A DNA stretch of 31,934 nt from VBDM01 sp035651815 (GTDB taxonomy: Bacteria > Pseudomonadota > Gammaproteobacteria > Burkholderiales > SG8-39), in the NCBI GenBank assembly GCA_035651815.1, contig DASRFB010000029.1:1-31934 (forward strand), read 5' to 3'. Shown here one piece after another: positions 16,514 to 25,122 of this stretch (positions within the stretch are counted from its first letter, which is position 1; every line of letters begins with the position of its first letter). A program made the translations under genes and the position numbers. The notes under the pieces are model-generated. The model saw nothing but the letters and a program-made list of their open reading frames with translations. It made no database searches and was not told the origin of the DNA.

Positions 16514-17485
16514 ATGAAGCTCTCCAGCCTCTTGTTCGCCGTGCTCGCCGGCGCAGCCGGGGGCGCCTCCGCCCAGGCGTACCCGGTTCGACCGATCACC
16601 CTGATCGTACCGTTCGCGCCGGGCGGCGGCATCGATTCGAGCGCGCGCATCCAGGCGCAGGCGATGGGCGAGCTGCTCGGGCAGCCGATCGTGGTCGAGA
16701 ACATGGGGGCGGCCGCCGGCACGGTCGGCAGCCTGCGCGTCGCCAAGGCCGAGCCCGACGGTTACATCATGCTGATGGCGAACAGCGGCACGCACGCCTA
16801 CAGCCAGTGGATCTACAGCAAGCGGCCGTACGACGCGAGCGCGGATTTCACGCCGGTCGGCCTGGTCTCGGAGTCGCCGCGCATTCTCGTCGCGCGCAAG
16901 GACCTTCCCGTGAGCGGCCTGCAGGAGTTCATCGCCTACGTGAAAGCGAACCAGGCGAAGATGCAGTTCGGCTCGGCCGGCGTCGGCTCGGGCACGCACC
17001 TGCCGTGCGCGCTGCTCAACCACATGCTCGGCGTCGAGCCGACGCACATTCCCTATCGCGGCGCGGGCCCGGCGATGCAGGACCTCATCGCGGGACGCAT
17101 CGACTACATGTGCGACACCATCCAGACCGGCGCGATCCAGGCGAAGTCGGGCAAAGTGAAGGGCATCGCGGTGATGGCGACGAAGCGCTCGCCCAGCATC
17201 CCGGATCTCGCGACGACGGGCGAGCAGGGGCTCGCCGGCGCCGAGGTGAGCGTCTGGAACGCGTTCTTCCTGCCGAAGGGCGCGCCCGCGCCGGTCGTGC
17301 GCCGCCTCAACAAGGCGATGAGCGACATGCTCGACAGCCCGCCGATCCGCAAACGCCTGGAGGACCTGGGGCTGGAAATCGTCGCGCCCGAGCGCCGCAG
17401 CCCGGAATACCTCGCGCGCTTCCTCGCCGAGGAGATCCAGCGCTGGGGCGCCGTGATCCGCGCCGCCCGGATCAAGGCCGATTGA
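16514..17485 (+). CDS. Bug-family (TTT) periplasmic solute-binding protein
   Basis: This 323-residue protein has a signal peptide (MKLSSLLFAVLAGAAGGASA) followed by the canonical Bug N-terminus YPVRPITLIVPFAPGGGIDS. Further family motifs are VENMGAAAGTVGSLRVAKA, FGSAGVGSGTHLP, HIPYRGAGPAMQDLIAGRID and FFLPKGAPAPVV. It should bind a small carboxylate in the periplasm. No TctA or TctB permease gene accompanies it, so it is an orphan receptor as is usual in this family. It diverges from the radical SAM gene across 132 bp. A GC-rich hairpin at 17499-17514 follows the stop. Confidence 0.93.
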   Translation: MKLSSLLFAVLAGAAGGASAQAYPVRPITLIVPFAPGGGIDSSARIQAQAMGELLGQPIVVENMGAAAGTVGSLRVAKAEPDGYIMLMANSGTHAYSQWIYSKRPYDASADFTPVGLVSESPRILVARKDLPVSGLQEFIAYVKANQAKMQFGSAGVGSGTHLPCALLNHMLGVEPTHIPYRGAGPAMQDLIAGRIDYMCDTIQTGAIQAKSGKVKGIAVMATKRSPSIPDLATTGEQGLAGAEVSVWNAFFLPKGAPAPVVRRLNKAMSDMLDSPPIRKRLEDLGLEIVAPERRSPEYLARFLAEEIQRWGAVIRAARIKAD

Positions 17486-17644
17486 GGCGACGTGCCGGCC
17501 GCGCGGCGGCGCGGGCTGCAACAATTGTCGTTTTTCCGAGGGTTTCCCTGTCTTTCTTCTCGAAAACCGGCTAGTTTCGCGGAATAACGATAGGGCGCCG
17601 CGCCGTTAGCGTGTGCGCTTTTCAGCTTCGCACTGGGAGGGGTC

Positions 17645-19834
17645 TTGCTGACCCGGCTTTTCCGGCCCGCGCCGCGCGCGGCCGTCGACACGCACACGCC
17701 ACCCGATCACGCCGGGCGGGAGACCGCCGGGCTGCACCGGCGCGTCCTGCTCATCGGCGCACTGTGCCTGGTGGCCGTGGGGCTGGTGACCTGGCGCATG
17801 GTCTACCTCGGCCAGCAGCGCGTGATCGAGCACCAGGCGCTCGAGGTCGCCGAGGTGGTGGCGCGCTCGGCGCTGAGCGCGCGCTCCGTGTACACGTCGC
17901 AGATCGTCGAGAAGCTCGCCCGCGACGGCTACGGCTCGCACGCCGCGTTCGAGGACCAGGCCGGCTTCGTGCCGCTGCCGGCGCAGTTCCTGAAGATGTT
18001 CGGCCGCGTCGTCAGCCGCGAGAACGACGGCCTGTTCAGCTACAAGCCGGTCAGCAAGTGGAACATCGAGCCCACGCAGTACCTCGCCGACGACTTCCTG
18101 CGCTGGGCGTGGCCGCAGCTCGAGGCGCAAGACCAGACGAACCCGACGGGCCCGATCGCCTGGAAGCCGGTGTGGCGCATCGAGCAGGTGAACGGGCAGC
18201 GCGTCCTGCGCTACCTGCGCGCCGATGCCGCCTCCGCGCAGTCCTGCGTCACGTGCCACAACGCGCACGAGCTGATGGACGACATCCGCGCGCAGCGCGT
18301 CGCGAACGGCGTCGTTCCCGGCAAGCAGTTCAAGCTGCACCAGCTCCTCGGGGCGATCGACGTCTCGATCCCCCTCGACAAGGTCGAGGTGTTCGCGGCC
18401 GCGCAGAACCGCGTCACGCTCGCCGTCATCATCGGCGTCGCCGGCGCGGGCGTGCTGATCCTGGGGTTCCTGATTTCGCTCGACGTGACGCGCTCGCGCC
18501 GCATGGCGCGCGAGCTGAGCTGGCAGGCGAACCATGACTCGCTCACCGGGCTCGCGAGCCGGACGGCGTTCGAGCGCCGCGCCGAGCAGCTGCTGCGCGA
18601 GGCGCGCTCGGCGGACGCCGTGCACGCGCTGCTCTTCATGGACCTCGACCAGTTCAAGCTGGTGAACGACACCTCCGGGCACACCGCGGGCGACGAGCTG
18701 CTGCGCGAGCTCGGCATGGTGCTCAAGGGCCAGATCCGCGCGAACGACATGCTGGCGCGGCTCGGCGGCGACGAGTTCGGGCTGCTGCTCGAGCGCTGCC
18801 CGCCCGCGAAGGCGATCGAGATCGCCGAGAAGCTGCACGCCGCGGTCCAGAACTTCCGCTTCCTGCGCCAGGGCAAGCGCTTCTCCGTCGGCATCAGCAT
18901 CGGCATGTGCCAGATCACCCCGGCGACCGAATCGATCGCGACCGTCATGAGCCAGGCCGATCTCGCCTGCTACGCGGCCAAGGATGCCGGGCGCAACCGC
19001 ATCCACGTGTTCTCGCCGACCGACGCCGACATCACGCGCCGGCGCTCCGAGATGGAGTGGGTCTCGCGCGTGAGCCGCGCGCACGAGGAGGGCCGCATCA
19101 GCCTCGCGGTGCAGGACGCGCGGCGGCTCAACGGCGAGGGGCCGCGGCAGGGCCTGTACCGCGAGCTGCTGCTGCGCATGGTCGACGAGGACGGCAAGCC
19201 GGTCGCGCCCGCGACCCTGATCGCCGCTGCCGAGCGCTTCAACTTCATGCCGACGATCGACCGCTGGGTCGTGAAGACGGCGTTCGCGGCGATCGCCCGC
19301 GGGGACATCGCGATCGTCGAGGGCGACGTCGTCGCGATCAACCTGTCGGGTACCTCGCTGAACGACGATCACTTCCTCGACTTCATCCGCGAGCAGGTGC
19401 GGCAGCTCGCGCCCGGGAGGCCGCAGCAGATCTGCTTCGAGATCACGGAGACCGCGGCCATCTCGAGCGTCGCGCGCGCGCGCGATTTCATCGAGACGGT
19501 GCGCCTCATGGGCTGCAAGTTCGCGCTCGACGACTTCGGATCCGGGTCGAGCTCGCTCACGTACATCCGCCAGCTGCCGCTCGACTTCCTCAAGATCGAG
19601 GGCAGCTTCGTGCAATCGATCCTCACCGATCCCGTCGCCTACGCCATGGTCGACGCGGTCTGCCACATCGGCCGCGCGATCCACGCCACGCTCGTCGCCG
19701 AGTGGGTCGAGACCGATGCGCTGCTCGCGCGCGTGCGCGAGATGGGCATCGACTACGCGCAGGGCTTCGCGGTCGGCCCGGTCGTGCCGCTGCGGCTGAA
19801 CCGGTCCGGCGCGGGCCTGCCGATCGCCGCCTAG
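17645..19834 (+). CDS. Haem-sensor (DUF3365) GGDEF-EAL protein
   Basis: This 729-residue inner-membrane protein has two membrane segments (about 32-52 and 256-279) enclosing a periplasmic Tll0287/DUF3365-type domain with a c-type haem motif C201-x2-C204-H205 (SCVTCHNAHE). The cytoplasmic part has a GGDEF domain with intact G374-G-D-E-F378 and an EAL domain. In the EAL part the motif is degenerate to E507-L-L-L-R (ExLxR). Other metal and catalytic residues remain: N566, E599, D629-D630, K650 and E686 (AEWVET). KID is KIE. Both synthesis and breakdown of c-di-GMP are thus possible. The start is TTG, well supported by GGGAGGGG just upstream. Its end overlaps aroE by 4 bp. Confidence 0.9.
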   Translation: MLTRLFRPAPRAAVDTHTPPDHAGRETAGLHRRVLLIGALCLVAVGLVTWRMVYLGQQRVIEHQALEVAEVVARSALSARSVYTSQIVEKLARDGYGSHAAFEDQAGFVPLPAQFLKMFGRVVSRENDGLFSYKPVSKWNIEPTQYLADDFLRWAWPQLEAQDQTNPTGPIAWKPVWRIEQVNGQRVLRYLRADAASAQSCVTCHNAHELMDDIRAQRVANGVVPGKQFKLHQLLGAIDVSIPLDKVEVFAAAQNRVTLAVIIGVAGAGVLILGFLISLDVTRSRRMARELSWQANHDSLTGLASRTAFERRAEQLLREARSADAVHALLFMDLDQFKLVNDTSGHTAGDELLRELGMVLKGQIRANDMLARLGGDEFGLLLERCPPAKAIEIAEKLHAAVQNFRFLRQGKRFSVGISIGMCQITPATESIATVMSQADLACYAAKDAGRNRIHVFSPTDADITRRRSEMEWVSRVSRAHEEGRISLAVQDARRLNGEGPRQGLYRELLLRMVDEDGKPVAPATLIAAAERFNFMPTIDRWVVKTAFAAIARGDIAIVEGDVVAINLSGTSLNDDHFLDFIREQVRQLAPGRPQQICFEITETAAISSVARARDFIETVRLMGCKFALDDFGSGSSSLTYIRQLPLDFLKIEGSFVQSILTDPVAYAMVDAVCHIGRAIHATLVAEWVETDALLARVREMGIDYAQGFAVGPVVPLRLNRSGAGLPIAA

Positions 19835-20682
19835 GCGGCCTGGATCGTCTTTTCCACCATCCGCCGCAGCTCGGGCGTGACCTCGGGCTCGATGCCGAAC
19901 CAGGCCTTCCACGCCGGGCGGCCCTGGTGCAGCAGCATCCCGAGCCCGTTCACCGTGCGGTTGCCGCGGCGGCGCGCGGCCGCGAGGAACGGCGTCTCCA
20001 GCGGGATGTAGACGATGTCGGCGGCGAGCGCGCTCTTCGGCAGCCGGTCGAGCCGGAGATCGAGCGGCTCCTGGCCGACCATGCCCTGGCTCGTGGTGTT
20101 GACCACCATGGCGGCGCCCTCGAGCGCGTCGTGGCGCTCGGCCCAGCGCAGCGCTTTGATCGACCCGCCGAACTCCTCGGCGAGCGCCTGGGCGCGCTCG
20201 AACGTGCGGTTGACGAGGCGGATCTCCGGCGCGCCCTCGCGCGCGAGGCCGTAGCACACGGCGCGCGAGCCGCCGCCCGCGCCGATCACCGTGACCGGCC
20301 CGGCGTCCGCGCGCCACCCGGGCTGCTCGTCCCTGACGTTCTGCACGAAGCCGAAGCAGTCGTTGTTCGTGCCCGCGAGCGACCCGTCGGGCCTCACCAG
20401 GACGCAGCTGATGGCGCCGATCGCGCGCGCGAGCGCGTCGATCTCGTCGACGATCGCCATCGCCTTTTCCTTGTGCGGGATCGTGAGGTTGCATCCGGCG
20501 AAGCCGAGCGGATGCAGCGCGCGCAAGGCGCGCTCGAGGCCCTCGGGCCGTATGGCGAGCGGCACGTAGCTGCCGGCGAGGCCGTGCTTGGCGAACCAGT
20601 GGTTGTGCATCATGGGCGAGCGCGAATGCATCACCGGCCAGCCAATGACGCCGGCGAGGAGGAAGCGGTCGGGGTGTGCCAT
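19831..20682 (-). CDS. aroE: Shikimate dehydrogenase family protein
   Basis: The 283-residue protein has the AroE layout. The substrate domain has S20-x-S22 (HSRSP) and catalytic K71 (NLTIPHKEKA), and D108 lies in GTNNDCFGF. The NADP-binding loop is GAGGGSRAV, with LVNRTFERAQ after it, and the C-terminal segment is NGLGMLLHQ. AroE reduces 3-dehydroshikimate in aromatic biosynthesis. Two substrate-site motifs deviate: GAINT, whose Asn normally contacts shikimate, reads GAISC, and NTD reads NND. The protein could therefore be a paralogue with altered specificity. It converges with the GGDEF-EAL gene and diverges from the gene at 20835. Confidence 0.85.
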   Translation of the reverse strand: MAHPDRFLLAGVIGWPVMHSRSPMMHNHWFAKHGLAGSYVPLAIRPEGLERALRALHPLGFAGCNLTIPHKEKAMAIVDEIDALARAIGAISCVLVRPDGSLAGTNNDCFGFVQNVRDEQPGWRADAGPVTVIGAGGGSRAVCYGLAREGAPEIRLVNRTFERAQALAEEFGGSIKALRWAERHDALEGAAMVVNTTSQGMVGQEPLDLRLDRLPKSALAADIVYIPLETPFLAAARRRGNRTVNGLGMLLHQGRPAWKAWFGIEPEVTPELRRMVEKTIQAA

Positions 20683-20834
20683 CGGCGCATTTTCGCACGG
20701 CGTCGGCGGGCATGCGCCGATCGTCGCACGCGGCGCGGGGATCGCGCGATTCGATTCCGCGCACGAGGCGCGCTAAAGCTGGCGTGTCCGAACTCCTGGG
20801 CGGCGCCCGCCGCCCCTTCTGCGCAGGAGCCCGC

Positions 20835-22031
20835 ATGAGCACCGCCTCGGTGGTACTGCCGACGCCGCCCGCCGCTCTCGCCGGCGCCGACGCGCTCGCG
20901 CGCGACGTTCCGCTCGCGCAGGTCAAGGCCGCGATCGCCCGCGCGCGTCCGCTGTGCACGGTCTTCGCCACGAGCCGGACGGACCATACGGTGCAGCTCT
21001 ACTCGGGCCTGTACGCGTTGCGCGACGCGGGCTGCATACGGCTGCGGCAGCGGCACGCGCGCGCCGCGGCGATGCGCAGACTCGGTGCCGAGCCGATCGA
21101 GCGGTCGCGGTTGACCAAGGTGCTCGAGAACCTGCTCGTGGACGTCGAAGGCGCGGGTCTCGTCTTCTTCGACGTCCGGGACAGCGGCGCGTGGTTCCCG
21201 GAGGTCGCCGAGCGCGTCGCGCTGTACGCGAAGCGAAGCTTCCGCAGCGGCGCCTACGGCGGAGCGCGGGGAAGGTTCGTGCCGCTCGGGCTCAATTACG
21301 CCGTGGTGCTCGACCGTACCTGCGCGGCGGAGCTCGTTCGGGCGCTCGCGCAGGTCGACGGCTCGGCGTTCTCGCTCAAGCGCGTGTGCCTCTCGCTCGT
21401 GCGCCTCGTGCCGCCGCTCGGCGCCGCGCTCGGCGCGCCCACGGTGAGCCGGCTCTCCGCCGCCCCTGCGCCCGAGGTCCCGCCGCGGGCGATCTTCTTC
21501 GCGCGCACCTGGGAGCCGGTCGAGGCGGACGACGTGGGCTTCGACGTCCTCAACGAGACGCGCGCGGCCTGCATCCGCGCCCTGCGCGAGGCGTTCGGTC
21601 CGCGATTCCTCGGCGGGTTCTCGCGCACGCCGCACGCCTGCCGACGCTACCCGGACTGCGTCGTCGACGCGGACGTCAGCACGCGCCGCGGCGACTACCT
21701 GCGGCGTCTCCCGGCCTACCCGGTTTGCGTCGCCACGACCGGACTGTACGGGTCCATCGGCTGGAAGTTCGCCGAGTACGTCGCGCTGTCGAAGGCGATC
21801 GTGTCCGAGCCGCTCGAGTTCGAGGCCCCCGGTCCGATGGCGCCGGGCGAGAACTACCTCGCGTTCGCGACGCCCGACGAATGCGTGGGCGCCGTGGCGC
21901 GCCTGTTCGCCGACCGGGATCTGCGCTCGCGCATGATGGCGCGCAACCGCGAGTACTACCTCGAGCACGGTTCCCCCGACGCGATCGTGGCCCGGGTGCT
22001 GCACGCCGCGCTCGCCCCGGGCCGGTTCTGA
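20835..22031 (+). CDS. Putative GT-B glycosyltransferase-like protein
   Basis: The 398-residue protein is not confidently placed in a named family. The C-terminal third resembles the nucleotide-sugar half of GT-B glycosyltransferases: GLYGSIGWKFAEYVALSKAI, where E and K/S positions usually contact the donor, then APGENYLAFATPDECVGAV and ARLFADRDLRSRMMARNREY. The N-terminal half is Arg/Ala-rich and lacks an obvious motif; FFARTWEP may mark the start of the second domain. The ATG is preceded by AGGAG. Upstream ATG codons extend only through sequence antisense to the aroE leader. It is followed 13 nt later by a small Cys-rich gene. Confidence 0.72.
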   Translation: MSTASVVLPTPPAALAGADALARDVPLAQVKAAIARARPLCTVFATSRTDHTVQLYSGLYALRDAGCIRLRQRHARAAAMRRLGAEPIERSRLTKVLENLLVDVEGAGLVFFDVRDSGAWFPEVAERVALYAKRSFRSGAYGGARGRFVPLGLNYAVVLDRTCAAELVRALAQVDGSAFSLKRVCLSLVRLVPPLGAALGAPTVSRLSAAPAPEVPPRAIFFARTWEPVEADDVGFDVLNETRAACIRALREAFGPRFLGGFSRTPHACRRYPDCVVDADVSTRRGDYLRRLPAYPVCVATTGLYGSIGWKFAEYVALSKAIVSEPLEFEAPGPMAPGENYLAFATPDECVGAVARLFADRDLRSRMMARNREYYLEHGSPDAIVARVLHAALAPGRF

Positions 22032-22044
22032 TACGCTCGGGCCC

Positions 22045-22347
22045 ATGTTCGGTCCGATGCGCAAGAGCGACCCGGCGCGGCTCGCCCGCGCCGACCGCGT
22101 GCAGGCCTGGACGCGCGGGCGCTTCGCCCTCGCGCCCGACGCGGTGATCTCGGTCGCGCAGCTCGCGTGCGCGCTGCCGGGCTGCCCGCCCGTCGAGACC
22201 GTCGTGATGTTCTGGACCGCGGACGGCGGCCACTACCATTTCAAGGTGTTCAAGCCGCTGGAGGAGGTCGCCGAGGACGACCTCCCGCCCGCGTGGTACC
22301 GGGACGCGCTGCGCGTCGTCCCGGGGGTCGAGTGCAGCTGCTGCTAA
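22045..22347 (+). CDS. Small Cys-rich conserved-looking protein, function unknown
   Basis: This 100-residue protein has the segment ISVAQLACALPGCPPVETVV (residues 35-54) and ends in E-C-S-C-C. Five cysteines (C42, C47, C97, C99, C100) in so short a protein suggest metal or redox chemistry, but this is inference. The pattern A-C-x-x-P-G-C-P-P-x-E-T-V-V followed by HYHFKVFKP and DDLPPAWYRDAL is similar to uncharacterised small proteobacterial proteins I recall. It starts 13 nt after the preceding gene and ends one base before the convergent oxidoreductase gene. An in-frame ATG at 22057 is a possible alternative start. Confidence 0.72.
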   Translation: MFGPMRKSDPARLARADRVQAWTRGRFALAPDAVISVAQLACALPGCPPVETVVMFWTADGGHYHFKVFKPLEEVAEDDLPPAWYRDALRVVPGVECSCC

Positions 22348-22348
22348 A

Positions 22349-23413
22349 TCAGGCGGCCTTGGCCTTGGCGCGGTTGCGCTCGAGCCAGCCGTCGACCGTC
22401 GCGACCGTCTGGTCGACGATCTCGTTGCGCATGCCGCGCTGCTGGCCGACGAGCTGCACCAGCCGGTCGGTGCGCTCGATGTTCGGCGCCCCCGCGGCGA
22501 GCGCGCGCGCCGCCGACGACGGCGACAGCAGCGAGAGCGCGGCGTTGGCGTACTTCTCGAAGGGCACCATGTCGGCTTCCTTGGCGCCGAGCGACACGCA
22601 CAGCTTCACCACCCAGTTGTACACCGAGCGCGAAGCCTCGATATCGGAGTGCACGGCGTCCTTGATCGGGCGCACGGTGTCCTTGAGCGCGCAGCGGTAG
22701 TTGCCCGCGAGCAGCATCGCCCATTTCGCGAGCGGCACGAACACCGAGTCGTGCACCTTGAGCTTCACCGGCAGCTCCAGGCCGTCGAAGCGCGAGGCCT
22801 CGATGTCGGCTTCGAGCTGGCGCAGGATCGCCGTGTGCTTGTCGGAGTCGAAGCGCGCCGACTTGAAGTTGGTCGGCAGCCGCACCTGCAGCACGTTGAC
22901 CTTCTCCTCGGGCGGACGGAACGCCTGCGGGTCGGGGCTGCAGAGCGTCACGAGCTTCGGGTCGAAGGCGTCCCAGACAGTCGCGTCGGTATACGCGGGA
23001 CGGCACGACCCCACCGAGATGCCGGGAATGCGCGCGAGGTAGGGAAGCGGCGGCATGTTCATGATCGACATGCACGGCACGCGCGCCTTGGCCACGGCGT
23101 CGAGCAGCTCGCGCACGCCGGCCGATCGGTACTGCGGCTCCTGCATCGCGAGCGCGACCAGATCGTAGTCGCCGGGCTTGACGCCCGCGGTGCCGCCGGC
23201 GGTGATCTTCCCCTTCAGCTTCTTGGAGTTGATCTCGACCAGGCCTTCGCGGCCCTTTGCCGGCATGCGCACGATCGCGCCTTCCTTGTTGATGAGCTCG
23301 GCCTCGGCCGGGAGGCAGACGAGGTGCGAGTCGTGGCCCGCGAGCGCGAGCTTGGTCCCGAGCAGGGAGCCGTAAGACGCGCCCATGACCAGAATCTTGT
23401 AGCGGTTGCCCAT
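22349..23413 (-). CDS. Ketopantoate reductase-like NAD(P)-dependent oxidoreductase
   Basis: The 354-residue protein starts MGNRYKILVMGASYGSLLGT, a Rossmann nucleotide-binding loop of the ketopantoate reductase/6-phosphogluconate dehydrogenase superfamily. The DYDLVALAMQEPQYRSAGVRELL segment matches the ApbA/PanE N-terminal domain, and an all-helical C-terminal domain contains LAKWAMLLAGNYRCAL, where PanE proteins have the catalytic Lys. Length exceeds canonical PanE (about 300), so it is probably a paralogue acting on another 2-keto acid or opine-like compound. GAGGAG is located about 12 nt before the ATG. It follows the FAD monooxygenase on the same strand after 149 bp containing a palindrome. 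Confidence 0.78.
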   Translation of the reverse strand: MGNRYKILVMGASYGSLLGTKLALAGHDSHLVCLPAEAELINKEGAIVRMPAKGREGLVEINSKKLKGKITAGGTAGVKPGDYDLVALAMQEPQYRSAGVRELLDAVAKARVPCMSIMNMPPLPYLARIPGISVGSCRPAYTDATVWDAFDPKLVTLCSPDPQAFRPPEEKVNVLQVRLPTNFKSARFDSDKHTAILRQLEADIEASRFDGLELPVKLKVHDSVFVPLAKWAMLLAGNYRCALKDTVRPIKDAVHSDIEASRSVYNWVVKLCVSLGAKEADMVPFEKYANAALSLLSPSSAARALAAGAPNIERTDRLVQLVGQQRGMRNEIVDQTVATVDGWLERNRAKAKAA

Positions 23414-23447
23414 GAAAAACGTTTCTCCTCTCTTGGCCGCCGCCGCG

Positions 23448-23484
23448 CGCCGTTCCGGTATGCGGAACGGCGTTACGAACGGCG
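23448..23484. repeat. Perfect 10-bp palindrome with a third half-site
   Basis: CGCCGTTCCG and CGGAACGGCG flank the 5-nt loop GTATG (23448-23472). The half-site GAACGGCG recurs in direct orientation at 23477-23484, 12 bp from the first. It lies 35 bp upstream of the ketopantoate reductase-like start, and no T tract follows it on either strand. A regulator-binding site or RNA hairpin controlling that gene is plausible. Confidence 0.6.
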
Positions 23485-23562
23485 AATCCAAGATCGTAGT
23501 CCAACAGGCCGCCGAGACGCAAATGCCGGGCGGCCCGGGCCGCCGAACGGAGCATGCGGCCG

Positions 23563-25107
23563 CTACCGCATCCCGGCCTCGGCGAGATAGCGCGCGATCG
23601 TCTGCGGCTCGGGACGCGTCCCGGCGAGCCCCACGTGGCCGTCGGGACGCAGCAGGAAGAAGGATTGCGGCGGAATGCGGGCGCGCTCGAGCTCGCGCCG
23701 GTTGTCCGGATCGACCGGCAACACGTGACGCTCGACGCCGTCGCCGGGTTCCGCGTCGCCATCGCCGAAGACGAGCAGGTGCCAGCGCAGGTCGTCCAAC
23801 GCGCGGAACAGGTCCTCGACCGGTCCGCCCGCGCGCAGCCGCAGCCGCAGCCACGGGAAGCGGTCGCCCGGCTGCGGCGCGTCCGGCGGAAGATCGCCGC
23901 TCGTCCGCGACAGCGGGCTGCGCGGGTAACGGATGCCCGTCTGCGAGATCGTGAGGAACGCGGCACGGCGCACGCGCGGGATGCGCATCGCGGTCGCCGC
24001 GATCCTCGCCATGATGCGGGTGCGGAAGAGCGCCGCGGTCCACGTGTCCGAGACGATGAGGGAGAACGCGCGGTCGGTCGTCTGCAGCAGTCGCTCCGCG
24101 ACCGGGATGCGCTCGGCCTCGTAGCTGTCGAGCAGGCGCGCGTCGGCCTTTCCCTGGACGACGGCCGCGAGCTTCCACGCGAGGTTGTAGGCGTCCTGCA
24201 GCCCGGTGTTCATGCCCTGGCCGCCCATGGGGCTGTGCACGTGCGCGGCGTCGCCGAGCAGGAAGCAGCGCTCCTTCCGGAAGCGCTCGGCGCGCCGGTG
24301 ATGGATGCGGTAGGTCGAGAACCAGCTGCAGCGCTTGAACGCCACGTGCGCGTCGGCCTCGCTGCGGATCGCGGGCACCGTCTCCTCGAACGTGAGGTCG
24401 TGCCTGCCGCGCAGCCGCTCGGGCAGGATGCCGATCACGCGCCAGCGATCCTTGCCGCGCATCGGGAAGAAGAGGTGGAAACCCTCGCGCAGCAGGTACA
24501 CATTCAGGTCGCCCGGGACCATCGAGCCGGTGGCCTCGGTGTCGGCGACGAAGAACACGTGCTCGTAAGGCGCGCCGGGAAAGCCGATGCCGAGGCGCTC
24601 GCGCACGGTGCTGCGGCCGCCGTCGCAGCCGGCGAGCCAGGCCGCGGTGGTCTTGCGGGTCGACCCGTCGGGCTGCTTCAGCGTCGCCGCGACGCCGTCG
24701 CCCGTCTGCTCGAGAGCCACGAGCTCTGTGTTCCATTGCACCGCGACCTTCCATTGCGCGAGGTGCGCGCCGAGGACGCGCTCGTTGTCGTCCTGACCGA
24801 GCATGAGGACGTAGGGAAACGGGCTGAGGTCGCGGCCGATGTCGCCGATCGGGATGCGCGCGCGGCGCTTGCCGTTCGCCCACATGTTCGCCGCGCCGCC
24901 CACCTGGCCGAGCTCGAGTGCGCGCTCGGCGACGCCGAGGCGCTGGTAGATCTCGAGCGTTCGGGCGTGCACCGCCATCGCGCGCGTCTGCTGCGCGGGG
25001 CCGGAGCTGCGGTCGACGATCGTCACGCGCACGCCGCGGCGGGCGAGCTGGTTGGCGAGCATCAATCCGGTCGGGCCGGCGCCGACGATCAGGACATCGG
25101 TATCCAT
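23563..25107 (-). CDS. FAD-dependent aromatic monooxygenase (PheA/TfdB class)
   Basis: This 514-residue flavoprotein has the FAD-binding GxGxxG motif (VGAGPTGLM, G9-G14), the DG motif C161-D-G-G-R-S-x-V-R, and the GD motif G285-D286-A-A-H-V-H-S-P-x-G-G-Q-G-M-N. These define group A flavin hydroxylases. A C-terminal thioredoxin-like extension (about 400-514, RDHVLRPDGHVG-type end reading FFLLRPDGHVGLAG) places it nearer the phenol hydroxylase/TfdB/MhpA branch than p-hydroxybenzoate hydroxylase. It should hydroxylate an aromatic ring using NAD(P)H and O2. Substrate unknown. It starts 15 bp after the GNAT stop, in the same orientation, so the two are probably co-transcribed. Confidence 0.9.
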   Translation of the reverse strand: MDTDVLIVGAGPTGLMLANQLARRGVRVTIVDRSSGPAQQTRAMAVHARTLEIYQRLGVAERALELGQVGGAANMWANGKRRARIPIGDIGRDLSPFPYVLMLGQDDNERVLGAHLAQWKVAVQWNTELVALEQTGDGVAATLKQPDGSTRKTTAAWLAGCDGGRSTVRERLGIGFPGAPYEHVFFVADTEATGSMVPGDLNVYLLREGFHLFFPMRGKDRWRVIGILPERLRGRHDLTFEETVPAIRSEADAHVAFKRCSWFSTYRIHHRRAERFRKERCFLLGDAAHVHSPMGGQGMNTGLQDAYNLAWKLAAVVQGKADARLLDSYEAERIPVAERLLQTTDRAFSLIVSDTWTAALFRTRIMARIAATAMRIPRVRRAAFLTISQTGIRYPRSPLSRTSGDLPPDAPQPGDRFPWLRLRLRAGGPVEDLFRALDDLRWHLLVFGDGDAEPGDGVERHVLPVDPDNRRELERARIPPQSFFLLRPDGHVGLAGTRPEPQTIARYLAEAGMR

Positions 25108-25122
25108 GGCGCCTTCACCTGC

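Noticed and set aside
17499..17514. Rho-independent terminator after the second Bug receptor
   Set aside because: CCGCGC-GGCG-GCGCGG is a good hairpin, but the T run begins 18 nt later, too far for a canonical terminator.
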